64,000 nt of DNA from Rhodococcus sp. CH91 (GCF_022554085.1 NZ_JAKFYR010000005.1:1-64000), one strand, 5' to 3'. Counted from the first letter of the stretch, positions 26,016 through 34,672 are shown. The notes: generated from the letters alone by a model not told the origin. Numbers and translations are program-made.

Positions 26016-27178
26016 CCGGCACCTCCGGTGAGAAGTTCGAACAGCGACCCGGGGACGAAGACCGGCGATGTGCTGCCTGCTTCGAAAGGGTTGGCGCCGG
26101 TGTCCGCCACGACGTACGGCGCCGGCGTCTCGTCGGGCGTCACGATCGGCAGTGGGCCGCATCGCGGTCCACCGGTGGCTTCGACCACCGGCAGGTTGCG
26201 TGGATATTCGTAGGGGTCCACGCCGAGCAGGATGGTCGACTTCAGCATCATCGACGATCCGTTCCCACCCGAGGCCGGTTCGGCGAGTTGCCGGGCACGG
26301 TCGGCACCCTGGAGGAAACACGGGAGCACCGGCGAGTACTCCTCGAACAGTGAGGCGGTCGGGCGCAGGAGATCGAGCACGTCGACGATGCCTGCGCTGT
26401 TCGGTTCGACGACGCGGCGACCGGCGTCGCCCATCCCGATCGAAGCGAGGAGCACGCGGTCCAGATCGTCGGCTCGGTCGACGAGGGTCGTGCCGGTGAC
26501 CGCGAGGTTGTCGAGTGACGCGACGATCTCGTCGGTGGCTCCTGCGTAGATGTCGGCGGTCACCTCCGCGGCCGCGAGGTCGCGTCGCAGTGTCTCGGTG
26601 CGCGGCTCGATCCGGGTGAGGACGGTATCGGTGTCGACGAGAGCACGACCGAACGCTTCGCCTTGCCCGCGCAGTGCCGACGACAACGCGCCGAGGGTGC
26701 GGTTCAACTCTGCCGGGTCGACCGCCCGCAGGACGTCGGAGAGCGATTCGAAGACGGTGTTCGTCTCGACGGTCACGCGCGAGGCCTGCAGCACGGTGCC
26801 TTCGGCCAGTCCTACCGGGCCGGGGGCCGGGGGATCGGTGAGCGTGACGTACTTGGCGCCGAAGACGGTCGTCGCCCGGATGTCGGCGCCGACACCGGCC
26901 GGCAACTGCGCGGCAGCATCCGGATCCAGACGCAATTCGACGACCGCGCCGGAGGCAGTGTGGTGCACCGCGGTGACGCTGCCGACGTGTACGCCGTGCG
27001 CTTTGACCATGGCGCCGTGCTCGAGCACCAGGCCGGAGCGCCCGCTCTCCACGGTCACCCTCACGCCGGGCGTGAACGAGCCACGGAAGCCGTGATAGGC
27101 GAGTACGAGAACGGCGACGGCGAAGACGACGAAGCCCGCCGCGGCGAACTTCGGCATCCACGCGGGCACGGTCGTCAC
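26012..27178 (-). CDS. MceA-like protein of mce operon 1
   Basis: The first Mce subunit of the leftward operon, 388 residues. The N-terminal helix (FAAAGFVVFAVAVLVLAYHG) anchors it. The MCE domain contains RSGLVLEHGAMVKAHGVHVG and TTVFGAKYVTLT. The C-terminal part has EYSPVLPCFLQG, as in other MceA proteins. GTG 27178 overlaps the yrbEB stop. It has the same architecture as mce4A at 36.4 kb, with divergent sequence. Confidence 0.9.
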   Translation of the reverse strand: MTTVPAWMPKFAAAGFVVFAVAVLVLAYHGFRGSFTPGVRVTVESGRSGLVLEHGAMVKAHGVHVGSVTAVHHTASGAVVELRLDPDAAAQLPAGVGADIRATTVFGAKYVTLTDPPAPGPVGLAEGTVLQASRVTVETNTVFESLSDVLRAVDPAELNRTLGALSSALRGQGEAFGRALVDTDTVLTRIEPRTETLRRDLAAAEVTADIYAGATDEIVASLDNLAVTGTTLVDRADDLDRVLLASIGMGDAGRRVVEPNSAGIVDVLDLLRPTASLFEEYSPVLPCFLQGADRARQLAEPASGGNGSSMMLKSTILLGVDPYEYPRNLPVVEATGGPRCGPLPIVTPDETPAPYVVADTGANPFEAGSTSPVFVPGSLFELLTGGAG

Positions 27179-28035
27179 CCCGCCAGGTGCAGCCGGCGGC
27201 TGCTGCCGTAGAGGACGAGGGAGATCAGGAGGGTCACCGTGACGACCGCGATGAGCGACATCCGCACCGCGCGGCCCGTCGCGACACCGACACCGGACGG
27301 GCCGCCGGTGGCGGTGTAGCCGTAGTAGCTGTGCACGGTCATGACGACGACGGCCATGGTGATCGCCTGTCCGAAGGACCAGAGCACGTCGGTGGGGCGG
27401 AGGAAGGTCGCGAAGTAGTGGTCGTAGACGCCGGGCGACTGTCCGAGTATCACCACGGTGGCGATACGGCTCGACAGGAAAGCGGCGAGTACCGACAGCG
27501 AGTACAGCGGCACCACGGCGATCAATCCGGCCAGGATGCGGGTGCCCACCAGATAGGGCACCGACTTGATCGCCATGACCTCGAGCGCGTCGATCTCCTC
27601 GCTGATGCGCATCGCGCCGAGCTGGGCGGTGGTCCCGGCACCGATGGTCGCGGCCAGGCCGACACCGGCGGTCACGGGTGCGACCACCCGGACGTTGACG
27701 TAGGCGGAGAGGAAACCGGTGAGTGCCTCGACGCCGATGTTGCCGAGCGAGGTGAAGCCCTGCACCGCTACCGTCGCGCCGGCGAAGAGGGTGAGGAAAC
27801 CCATGACGGCGACGCTGCCGCCGACCATGGCGAGCACCCCGGTGCCGAGTCCGATCTCCGAGACCGCGCGCAGCGTCTCGCGGGGATAGTGCCGCGCCGC
27901 CCGCAGCGTCGAGAACAGGGCACCGACGAGGAAGACGACCTGACGTCCCAGATTGTCGACCGCACGGGACGAGGTGCGGCCGAGGCGACGCACCGCGTGC
28001 GCGGTGCGTCCCGTGCCCGCGCGGGGGAAGCTCAT
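27175..28035 (-). CDS. YrbEB permease of mce operon 1
   Basis: A 286-residue MlaE/YrbE-type membrane protein. Two YrbE subunits form the transmembrane core of an Mce importer. Several hydrophobic helices are visible (AMVGGSVAVMGFLTLFAGAT, LAGLIAVVPLYSLSVLAAFL, LIAVVTVTLLISLVLYG), with the conserved EEIDALEVMAI coupling segment that meets the ATPase. ATG 28035 overlaps the yrbEA stop by four bases. The ATPase (MceG/Mkl) is not in the window, as usual for actinobacterial mce operons. Confidence 0.92.
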   Translation of the reverse strand: MSFPRAGTGRTAHAVRRLGRTSSRAVDNLGRQVVFLVGALFSTLRAARHYPRETLRAVSEIGLGTGVLAMVGGSVAVMGFLTLFAGATVAVQGFTSLGNIGVEALTGFLSAYVNVRVVAPVTAGVGLAATIGAGTTAQLGAMRISEEIDALEVMAIKSVPYLVGTRILAGLIAVVPLYSLSVLAAFLSSRIATVVILGQSPGVYDHYFATFLRPTDVLWSFGQAITMAVVVMTVHSYYGYTATGGPSGVGVATGRAVRMSLIAVVTVTLLISLVLYGSSRRLHLAG

Positions 28036-28796
28036 CGGCCCATCACCGTGATCCCGATCGAAGTGAGCAGCATGTTGGCGAGGAACAGCGCGACGAACGC
28101 GAAGACCACCGTTTCGTTGACCGCTTCGCCGACACTCTTGGGGCCGCCGCTGACCGACAGGCCGCGATGGCATGCGATCAGTCCTGCGAGCAGGCCGAAG
28201 ACCGCGGCCTTGACCGTCGAGAGCAGCAGTTCTCCGGGGCCGACGAGCAGGGTCACGCCCGCTGCGTACGCGCCGGGGTCGACGTTCTGGAGCGATACCG
28301 AGAAGAAGAATCCGCCGATGAGACCGATAGCGCACACCGCGCCGTTGAGGGTGACGGCGACGGCCGTCGACGCGAGCGCACGCGGCAGCACGAGCCTGGC
28401 GGCAGGATCGATCCCGAGTACCTCGAGGGCCGCGATCTCGTCGCGGATGGTGCGTGAACCGAGATCGGCCGCGATGGCGGTCGCTCCGGCGCCGGCGACG
28501 ACGAGCACCGTCACGAGCGGTCCGATCTGTGTGATCGCCCCGAGGCCGGCGCCCGCTCCGCTCAGGTCACCCGCCCCGATCTCGAGGAGCAGGGAGTTGA
28601 GGGTGAACACGACGAGGACGGTGAACGGGACGGACATCAGGATGGTGGGAATGAGGGACACCCGGGCGATGAACCAGAACTGGGCGAGGAATTCACGCCA
28701 CGCGAAGGGAGAACGGATCAGGGCCGTGCCCGCGTCGAGGGACAGCGCGTAGAAACTGCCGAGTGCGTGTGCGGTAGCGCGGGGCACCGATCCCAT
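28032..28796 (-). CDS. YrbEA permease of mce operon 1
   Basis: The first gene of the leftward mce operon, a 254-residue YrbE permease. It contains SLIPTILMSVPFTVLVVFTL, the gated segment VAGAGATAIAADLGSRTIRD, and IRDEIAALEVLGIDP, the ATPase-coupling helix. It is about 120 bases from the fadD17 stop, so it has its own promoter region, which contains a palindrome at 28861-28878. Its sequence aligns along its length with yrbE4A at 34.7 kb. Confidence 0.92.
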   Translation of the reverse strand: MGSVPRATAHALGSFYALSLDAGTALIRSPFAWREFLAQFWFIARVSLIPTILMSVPFTVLVVFTLNSLLLEIGAGDLSGAGAGLGAITQIGPLVTVLVVAGAGATAIAADLGSRTIRDEIAALEVLGIDPAARLVLPRALASTAVAVTLNGAVCAIGLIGGFFFSVSLQNVDPGAYAAGVTLLVGPGELLLSTVKAAVFGLLAGLIACHRGLSVSGGPKSVGEAVNETVVFAFVALFLANMLLTSIGITVMGR

Positions 28797-28860
28797 GAAT
28801 CCTCACTTCTTCCACGGTTGCCGCGACGAAACCGCGTTCCGATCTCTCGGTGTGCGCCGA

Positions 28861-28878
28861 ACATACCCCAGGGTATGT
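28861..28878. promoter_or_regulatory. Palindromic operator candidate upstream of mce operon 1
   Basis: Perfect 8-base arms ACATACCC (28861-28868) and GGGTATGT (28871-28878) around CA. It is 65 bases upstream of the yrbEA start in a 120-base intergenic region. It does not resemble the KstR boxes of the neighbouring mce4 locus, so this operon probably answers to a different regulator. Confidence 0.55.
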
Positions 28879-28916
28879 AAAGCGGCAAGGGTGCGGTTCC
28901 GGGCTCCGGAAAGACG

Positions 28917-30551
28917 CTATCGCGCAGAAGGGCCGGTCGTAGCGGGTTCGAGAAGGTGCGTCAGTTCGGCTGACAACAAGCGGAATTCGGAATCACCGCG
29001 TTCCCGGACCCACACCGGATCGGAACAATGCCACCGTTCGGCGGCCAGTGAGCGCGTGAGGACCTTGAAGGTCGCCGTGCGAGGGAACTCGCGGCAGACC
29101 CGGATCAGCGAGGGAATCTGCTTCGGGCCCAGATCGGTCTGCGCCTCGAGGAAACGTGCGAAAGCGACGGGATCGAAGTCTTTCCCGGCCACGGGAATCA
29201 CCGCGGCCATCACGCGGTCGCCCACCTGCCGATCGGGCACGCCGTACACCGAGACCTGGGCGACGCCGTCGTACCGCATCAGGATGCGTTCGATCGGTGC
29301 CGCGCCGAGGTTCTCGCCGTCGACCCGGAGCCAGCCCGAGCTGCGTCCGGCGAAGTACACGAAACCCTCCGCGTCCCGGTAGGCGAGATCGCCGCTGTGA
29401 TACCGGCCGCCGCGAAGCCGTTCGGCGTCCGCGGCGGGATTCGCATAGTAGCCGTCGAACAAGCCGGGCCCGCGCACGTTGACGAGCTCACCCGTCGCCG
29501 CGTCGGCGTTGACGATCCTGCCGTCCGCATCGAACTCGGCAGGGGGACAGGGGAGCCCGGTCTCGGGATCGAGAATCTCCACTCCCTCCGGAAGCCGCCC
29601 CAGGGCCCCTGCGGGAGCGCCGGGAACCGACGCGATCGAGATTCCGCCCTCGGTCGATCCGAAGCCGTCGATCACTCGCGCGCCGAAGCGGCGGGCGAAC
29701 TCGGCGGCATGGGCGGCCGATGCCTCGTTGCCGTACATGATGCGCAACGGATTGTCGTGGTCGTCGGGTCGCTCGGGCGTCGCCACGATGTAGGACAGCG
29801 GTTTACCGACGTAGTTCGCGAAGGTCACGCCGAAGCGGCGCACGTCGGGCAGGAATCCGGAGGCCGAGAAGCGGCGCCGCAGGGCGATGCTCCCGCGGGC
29901 CGCCAACCCGATCGACCATCCGGCGATCATCGCGTTGGAATGGAACATCGGCATCGAGACGTACACCGTGTCGTCGGGACCGAGGCCGAAGCGGGCGGCG
30001 AGCATCGCCGCCGGTTCGGTGAACTTGCGGTGCGTGCAGCGCACGGCCTTCGGATCGCCGCTCGTGCCGGAGGTGAAGATGAGCATGAACAGATCGCCGG
30101 GCGACGTCGCGGCGGGCTCCACGACGGCCCCGGTGTACGGGGCGAGCATCGTCGTCCACTCGGGGGTGTCGATCTCGATCACCCGCACGTCGCCGAGCTC
30201 CACGCCCTCGAGCAGTGCCGAGTGCGCGGCCTCGGTGAACACGACCTGGCAGTCGGCGAGCGCGATGTCGCAGGCGAGTGCCTCACCTCGCCGGGTCGTG
30301 TTCAAGCCCACCACCACCGCGCCGGAGAAGGCCGCGGCGCCGAGCAGCAGGGAGAACTCCGGGATGTTGTCCATGAGGATGCCGATGTGCGGCGGCGATG
30401 TCTCGTCGAGCAGGTCGCGCAGCAGAGCGGCACGCCGACGGGACAGGACGACGTGTTCGCGCCACGACAGTTCGACGTCCTCGAAGCGCAGGCCGCGGTC
30501 GTCGACCTCGGCGAGTTGTTCGAGCAGATCGGTGAGGGTGGGTGCGGACAT
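28917..30551 (-). CDS. fadD17: FadD17-like acyl-CoA synthetase (steroid side chain)
   Basis: A 544-residue ATP/AMP-forming acyl-CoA ligase of the ANL superfamily, which activates a carboxylate to its CoA thioester. The P-loop motif FTSGTSGDPKAV is near residue 170, with FGSTEGG, YHSGDLAYRDAEG and GWLRVDGENLG downstream. A late Lys in ATFKVLTR fits the C-terminal catalytic lysine. ATG 30551 lies 4 bases after the fadE27 stop. In M. tuberculosis fadD17 (Rv3506) ends the KstR-controlled fadE26-fadE27-fadD17 operon and activates steroid side-chain acids; the same order here supports the name. Confidence 0.9.
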   Translation of the reverse strand: MSAPTLTDLLEQLAEVDDRGLRFEDVELSWREHVVLSRRRAALLRDLLDETSPPHIGILMDNIPEFSLLLGAAAFSGAVVVGLNTTRRGEALACDIALADCQVVFTEAAHSALLEGVELGDVRVIEIDTPEWTTMLAPYTGAVVEPAATSPGDLFMLIFTSGTSGDPKAVRCTHRKFTEPAAMLAARFGLGPDDTVYVSMPMFHSNAMIAGWSIGLAARGSIALRRRFSASGFLPDVRRFGVTFANYVGKPLSYIVATPERPDDHDNPLRIMYGNEASAAHAAEFARRFGARVIDGFGSTEGGISIASVPGAPAGALGRLPEGVEILDPETGLPCPPAEFDADGRIVNADAATGELVNVRGPGLFDGYYANPAADAERLRGGRYHSGDLAYRDAEGFVYFAGRSSGWLRVDGENLGAAPIERILMRYDGVAQVSVYGVPDRQVGDRVMAAVIPVAGKDFDPVAFARFLEAQTDLGPKQIPSLIRVCREFPRTATFKVLTRSLAAERWHCSDPVWVRERGDSEFRLLSAELTHLLEPATTGPSAR

Positions 30552-30555
30552 GACG

Positions 30556-31671
30556 TCAGGCCGGAAGCTCGGCGAGTTCGCGACCGAGGGCACGCAACTG
30601 GTCGGTGGCCGAACCCAGCGCGAACTCGTGGTGCTTGGCCGCGAGGAAGTAGCGGTGGACCGGGTGGTCCTCGTCGAGTCCTACGCCGCCGTGCACGTGT
30701 ACGGCCGTGTGGGCGACGCGGTGCCCCGCGTCGGCCGCCCAGAATGCGGCGGTACGCAGTGCGTCGTCGTGGGGTTGACCGGAATCCATGCGGAATGCGG
30801 CCTGCCACAACGTCAGTCGCACCGCCTTGACGTCGATGTAGGCGTCGGCGAGTCGCTGCGAGACGGCCTGGAAGCTACCGATGGGACGGTCGAACTGGAC
30901 GCGTTCGCGCGCATACTGCGCGGTGAGCTCGAGTGCCTGCTCGAGCACTCCGCACTGGTAGGCCGCCGAACCGAGCAGGCTGCGGTCGCGCAGCCACGCC
31001 GCGACCCGCGCTCCCTCGGTGCCGAGGAGACGATCGGCCGCAAGGGCGACGCCGTCGAGGGTGAGGATGCCGCGACTGCCGAAATCGGTGGTCCGCTGCC
31101 GGGTCACGGAGACACCGGCATCACCGGGCCGGACGAGGAAGATCGACACGCCGCCGTCGACGGCGGCCGGGACGAGGAAGCCGTCGGCGACCGGTGCCGC
31201 GTCGACGAGGATCTTGACGCCGTCGAGGACGTATCCGCCGTCCGAGGCACTCGCACGCGTCGTGGGAAGGGCGGGGTCGGAGGTCAGTTCCTCGGCCAGT
31301 GCGGCGGAGAGGATCTGCTCCCCGGTGGCGGCAGGACGGCCCCATTCGGAAAGTTGTTCGGGAGAACCGAATTCGGCGATCGCCGCGGCGCATGCGGTGA
31401 CGGACGTGAGATAGGGAACGGCCGCGACGCCGCGGCCGAGTTCACGCAGGATGCTCGCCTGCTCGAGCGGTCCGTATCCGTCTCCGCCCACGGACTCGGG
31501 CAGAGCGGCACCGAGTACTCCGGACGAGGCGAGCGCCTCCCACAGAGTGCGGTCGATACGGTCCTCGGCGGCATCGAGGGTGCGCAGGTGCTCGTTGGTG
31601 ACGATGTCCGTGACGATGCTGCGGGTCAGGCCCGCGAGATCCTGCTGGGCCTCGGTGAGAATGAAGTCCAC
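30556..31671 (-). CDS. fadE27: FadE27-like acyl-CoA dehydrogenase subunit (ChsE5)
   Basis: A 371-residue acyl-CoA dehydrogenase-fold protein. It begins with the helical domain (MDFILTEAQQDLAGLTRSIV) and has the C-terminal helices RERVQFDRPIGSFQAVSQRL and VHVHGGVGLDEDHPVHRY. In M. tuberculosis FadE26 and FadE27 form an alpha2-beta2 dehydrogenase that starts beta-oxidation of the cholesterol side chain; neither subunit is a complete homomeric enzyme. It is adjacent to fadE26 (18-base gap), consistent with obligate pairing. Confidence 0.9.
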   Translation of the reverse strand: MDFILTEAQQDLAGLTRSIVTDIVTNEHLRTLDAAEDRIDRTLWEALASSGVLGAALPESVGGDGYGPLEQASILRELGRGVAAVPYLTSVTACAAAIAEFGSPEQLSEWGRPAATGEQILSAALAEELTSDPALPTTRASASDGGYVLDGVKILVDAAPVADGFLVPAAVDGGVSIFLVRPGDAGVSVTRQRTTDFGSRGILTLDGVALAADRLLGTEGARVAAWLRDRSLLGSAAYQCGVLEQALELTAQYARERVQFDRPIGSFQAVSQRLADAYIDVKAVRLTLWQAAFRMDSGQPHDDALRTAAFWAADAGHRVAHTAVHVHGGVGLDEDHPVHRYFLAAKHHEFALGSATDQLRALGRELAELPA

Positions 31672-31689
31672 GGTTGAACGTCCTTTGTT

Positions 31690-32874
31690 TCAGCGCTTGG
31701 CGGGCGGCTGGCCGAGCGCGGTCATGGCGATGATGTCGCGCTGGACCTCGTTGGTTCCGCCTCCGAAGGTGAGGATGAGCGAGCTGCGTTGCATGCGTTC
31801 GATCCGGCCGCGCAGCAGGGCCCCGGGCGAATTCTGCCGCACCGTGGCCGCGGGTCCGAGGACCTCCATGAGCAGTCGATAGGCCTCGGTCGCGAACTCG
31901 GTTCCGAACACCTTGTTCGCCGAGGCGGCCTCGGGGCCGAGGGGGGTCGTGCCGGCGCTCGAGGCGATATCCCAGTTCATGAGCTTGAGGTATTCGGCCT
32001 TGGCGTGGACACGTGCCAGATTCACCCGCACCCATTCCTGGTCGATCACCCGCCGTCCGTCGGGCAGTGTGGTCTGCTGCGCCCACCGCCGGACCTCCGT
32101 CAGGGCGGTGAGGACGGGGCCGGCGGAGGTGAGCGCGACCCGCTCGTGGTTGAGCTGGTTGGTGATGAGTGCCCAGCCGCCGTTCACTTCGCCGACGAGG
32201 GCGGATGCGGGGATGCGCACGTCCTGGTAGTAGGTGGCGCTCGTGTCCGGTCCGGCCATGGTGTGGACGGGGGTGTAGGAGAAGCCCGGAGCGTCCGTCG
32301 GCACGATGAAGACGCTGATACCCCGGTGCTTCCTGGCGTCCGGATCGGTCCGGGCGGCGAGCCACACGTAGTCGGCGTACGCGATCAGGCTCGTCCACAT
32401 CTTCTGGCCGTTGATCACCCACTCGTCACCGTCGCGGACGGCGGTGGTGCGCAGGGAGGCCAGATCGGTACCGGCACCGGGTTCGGAATAGCCGATGGAG
32501 AAGTGCAGTTCACCCGCCGAGATCCGGGGAAGGAAGAATTCCTTCTGCTCGTCCGTCCCGTAGTGCATGATCGTCGGGGCGACGGAATCGATCGTGAGGA
32601 AGGGCACCGGGGCGCCGGCGATGGCGGCCTCGTCGGTGAAGATGAGTTGGTCCATCGCGGAACGATTCTGGCCCCCGTACTCCTCCGGCCAGCCCAGGGT
32701 GAGCCATCCGTCCTTGCCCATCTGCTGGACGACGTCCCGGTACACCGTGCCTGCGCCGTATTCTCCGGTCGTGGCGGCGAGCGCTTCGCGGCGCTCGGGC
32801 GTCATGAGTTGCGAGAAGTAGCCCCGCAATTCCTCGCGGAGGGCCTGTTGTTCGGGGGTGTAGGAGATGTCCAC
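31690..32874 (-). CDS. fadE26: FadE26-like acyl-CoA dehydrogenase subunit (ChsE4)
   Basis: A 394-residue acyl-CoA dehydrogenase. Flavin and substrate motifs include FSIGYSEPGAGTDLASLRT, NGQKMWTS and the C-terminal FGGGTNEVQRDIIAM. The start is taken as GTG 32874 (VDISYTPEQQALREEL) after GGAGCG, because residues upstream to 32937 look non-coding and overlap the promoter. It heads the leftward fadE26-fadE27-fadD17 operon, divergent from fdxD. A KstR-like box sits in the shared region. It is expected to pair with FadE27. Confidence 0.92.
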   Translation of the reverse strand: MDISYTPEQQALREELRGYFSQLMTPERREALAATTGEYGAGTVYRDVVQQMGKDGWLTLGWPEEYGGQNRSAMDQLIFTDEAAIAGAPVPFLTIDSVAPTIMHYGTDEQKEFFLPRISAGELHFSIGYSEPGAGTDLASLRTTAVRDGDEWVINGQKMWTSLIAYADYVWLAARTDPDARKHRGISVFIVPTDAPGFSYTPVHTMAGPDTSATYYQDVRIPASALVGEVNGGWALITNQLNHERVALTSAGPVLTALTEVRRWAQQTTLPDGRRVIDQEWVRVNLARVHAKAEYLKLMNWDIASSAGTTPLGPEAASANKVFGTEFATEAYRLLMEVLGPAATVRQNSPGALLRGRIERMQRSSLILTFGGGTNEVQRDIIAMTALGQPPAKR

Positions 32875-32936
32875 GCACGCTCCGTTTCGTTCTGCGTGAG
32901 ACCCGCGAATCGTCTGTGCGGGATCCTCGCGAATCA

Positions 32937-32965
32937 TTGCACAGAATTGGAACGCGTTCTAGTCT
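32937..32965. promoter_or_regulatory. Promoter with KstR-like box between fadE26 and fdxD
   Basis: For the plus strand, TTGCAC (32937-32942), 17 bases, TAGTCT (32960-32965). Inside it, 32948-32961 reads TGGAACGCGTTCTA, a full match to the TnnAACnnGTTnnA KstR pattern known from mycobacteria and rhodococci. One site can control both divergent transcripts, fdxD rightward and fadE26-fadE27-fadD17 leftward. Confidence 0.8.
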
Positions 32966-33008
32966 GAACTGCAATCGGTCGGTGCGAACATGAAGCGAGG
33001 TCCTCGGA

Positions 33009-33194
33009 ATGGATGTCAAGGTCGACTTCGATCGCTGCGAAGCGAACGGCGTATGCGTGGGACTGGCTCCCGACGTGTTCGATCTCAACGACGACGACGA
33101 GTTGACGGTCACGCATCCGGTGCCGGAGGGGAGCGAGGACGCCGTCCGCGAGGCCGTCGCCCAGTGTCCGCGGGCCGCGCTCGCCGAGGCGTGA
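33009..33194 (+). CDS. fdxD: FdxD-like [3Fe-4S] ferredoxin
   Basis: A 61-residue single-cluster ferredoxin. Ligands are Cys in RCEANGVC near residues 10-16 and in AQCPRAAL near 53. It starts with MDVKVDFDRC and has no targeting signal. The position next to hsd4A and mce4, divergent from fadE26, matches M. tuberculosis fdxD (Rv3503c), a KstR-regulon member. It probably donates electrons to a steroid-oxidising P450 such as CYP125, encoded elsewhere; that partner is inference. Confidence 0.9.
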   Translation: MDVKVDFDRCEANGVCVGLAPDVFDLNDDDELTVTHPVPEGSEDAVREAVAQCPRAALAEA

Positions 33195-33222
33195 GGGGCG
33201 GCAGGTCCCCGGTATTCGGGTC

Positions 33223-33251
33223 TTGCCAGGAAAAATAACACGTTCTACATT
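33223..33251 (+). promoter_or_regulatory. Promoter with KstR-like box upstream of hsd4A
   Basis: TTGCCA (33223-33228), a 17-base spacer, and TACATT (33246-33251). The box at 33234-33247, AATAACACGTTCTA, keeps AACnnGTTnnA but lacks the leading T. It overlaps spacer and -10, as at the fdxD and yrbE4A promoters. Confidence 0.68.
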
Positions 33252-33326
33252 TCCGATACCCCGGTCTTCGCGGGGAACGTACCGGCGTACGGCCGGGAAT
33301 CGGCCCGAATCTCGAGGAGTGCGTGG

Positions 33327-34271
33327 ATGAGTTCTGTCGCCAACGACGGCGTGGGGGACGACGGGCAGATGTCCTTCGGTGGCCCGGTGTCTCTCGAGGG
33401 GCGGGTCGCCGTCGTCACGGGTGCAGGCGCCGGTCTCGGGCGCGCCGAGGCGCTCGCGCTGGCGCGTGCCGGAGCATCGGTGGTCGTCAACGACCTGGCG
33501 GAGAACGACGTGGTGGAGGACACCCTCGCCCGGATCCGCGATCTCGGTGCCGAGGTCGAATTCGTGCCCGGGAGTGTGGCCGAGCGTGAGACGGCCGACG
33601 CGATGCTCGCCGCCGCCCACGGTAAGTTCGGCGGACTCGACATCGTCGTCAACAATGCGGGTATCACGCGGGATCGGATGCTGCCCAACATGTCCGACGA
33701 CGAATGGGACTCGGTGATCGCCGTGCATCTGCGCGGTCACTTCCTGCTGTGCCGCAACGCGGCGGCCTACTGGCGCGACAGGTCGAAGCAGGAGGGTGGA
33801 CCCGTCTACGGGCGGATCGTCAACACGTCCTCGGAGGCCGGTCTGCTCGGGCCGCCCGGGCAGGCGAACTACGGTGCGGCGAAGGCCGGTATCACCGCGC
33901 TGACACTGTCGGCGGCCCGCGGGCTCGAGCGCTACGGCGTCCGCGCCAACGTGATCTGCCCGAGAGCCCGTACGTCGATGACCGAGGCCGTCTTCGGTGA
34001 CGCGCCGACCGACCGCATCGACCCGCTCTCGCCCGACCACGTCGCCGGTCTGGTGGCTTATCTCGCGTCGCCGGCGGCCGAACGGATCAACGGCCAGGTC
34101 TTCATCGTCTACGGCCCGATGGTGGCGCTGATGGCGGCTCCGGTCGTCGAGCAACGCTTCGACGCCGAGGCGCAGTGGACTCCGGAGGCGCTCGCCGCCG
34201 AACTCGGTGGCTACTTCGCGGATCGCGATCCGGGGCGGACGTTCTCGGCGTCGACGGCACTCGATCTCTGA
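33327..34271 (+). CDS. hsd4A: Hsd4A-like SDR (17beta-HSD4 / 3-hydroxyacyl-CoA dehydrogenase type)
   Basis: A 314-residue short-chain dehydrogenase of the multifunctional-enzyme (17beta-HSD4) type. The nucleotide motif is TGAGAGLGRAEA, with VVNNAG, the catalytic Ser in VNTSSEAG, and NYGAAKAG as YxxxK. Mycobacterial Hsd4A oxidises 3-hydroxyacyl-CoA intermediates of the steroid side chain and can act at C17. The start at 33327 follows GAGGAG. It lies between fdxD and yrbE4A as in M. tuberculosis Rv3502c. It has its own KstR-like promoter about 80 bases upstream. Confidence 0.9.
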   Translation: MSSVANDGVGDDGQMSFGGPVSLEGRVAVVTGAGAGLGRAEALALARAGASVVVNDLAENDVVEDTLARIRDLGAEVEFVPGSVAERETADAMLAAAHGKFGGLDIVVNNAGITRDRMLPNMSDDEWDSVIAVHLRGHFLLCRNAAAYWRDRSKQEGGPVYGRIVNTSSEAGLLGPPGQANYGAAKAGITALTLSAARGLERYGVRANVICPRARTSMTEAVFGDAPTDRIDPLSPDHVAGLVAYLASPAAERINGQVFIVYGPMVALMAAPVVEQRFDAEAQWTPEALAAELGGYFADRDPGRTFSASTALDL

Positions 34272-34434
34272 TCCGCGGCCTCACCGCTGTTCCCGGGGTG
34301 GGACGGCGGTGCGTCGCCGTGCCGTGACCCGGTCGAGATCCTCGGACTTCCGGTGACGTCTACCGGGGATCTCGGGTAGCGTCACGCGCACTCGGACAGT
34401 CGTCGCGGCCCGGTGGAATACGCGTGAGCGCGAG

Positions 34435-34448
34435 TAGTACGCGTTCTA
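34435..34448. promoter_or_regulatory. Distal KstR-like box
   Basis: TAGTACGCGTTCTA matches TnnAACnnGTTnnA except for TAC in place of AAC. It is about 290 bases before yrbE4A. A -10-like TAGTTT overlaps it at 34447-34452, but no good -35 is present. It may be a secondary KstR site. Confidence 0.45.
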
Positions 34449-34618
34449 GTTTCAAGTACTGACAGACACCCGGATCCGCGGCCGGAGGCGCCCTCGATGT
34501 GATGGCGGCCGGCACCTTTCCCACTCGGCGTTTGTTCTCGAAATCCCAGCGTAAACCCTCTTACGGGCATGTCGGTGTCCTGTTCTCGTTACCGGCATGC
34601 ATCTTTCGGACGGAAGTG

Positions 34619-34634
34619 GATCGACATGTCGATC
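34619..34634. promoter_or_regulatory. Perfect 16-base palindrome upstream of the mce4 promoter
   Basis: GATCGACATGTCGATC is its own reverse complement. It ends 10 bases before the -35 hexamer at 34644, an activator-like position. It is not a KstR box. It lies between the two ATGCATCTTT direct repeats. Confidence 0.45.
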
Positions 34635-34643
34635 GATGCATCT

Positions 34644-34672
34644 TTGACAGGTGAACACGTTCTAGTTACTAT
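34644..34672 (+). promoter_or_regulatory. mce4 promoter with KstR-like box in the spacer
   Basis: TTGACA (34644-34649), exactly 17 bases, TACTAT (34667-34672). The spacer contains GTGAACACGTTCTA (34651-34664), which matches the KstR pattern except for the first base. Bound KstR would block RNA polymerase directly. This is the strongest promoter match in the window. Confidence 0.78.

Noticed and set aside
27187-28752. 521-residue plus-strand frame over the yrbE genes
   Set aside because: Antisense shadow of the well-supported YrbE permeases, rich in His/Asp/Arg with no domain.
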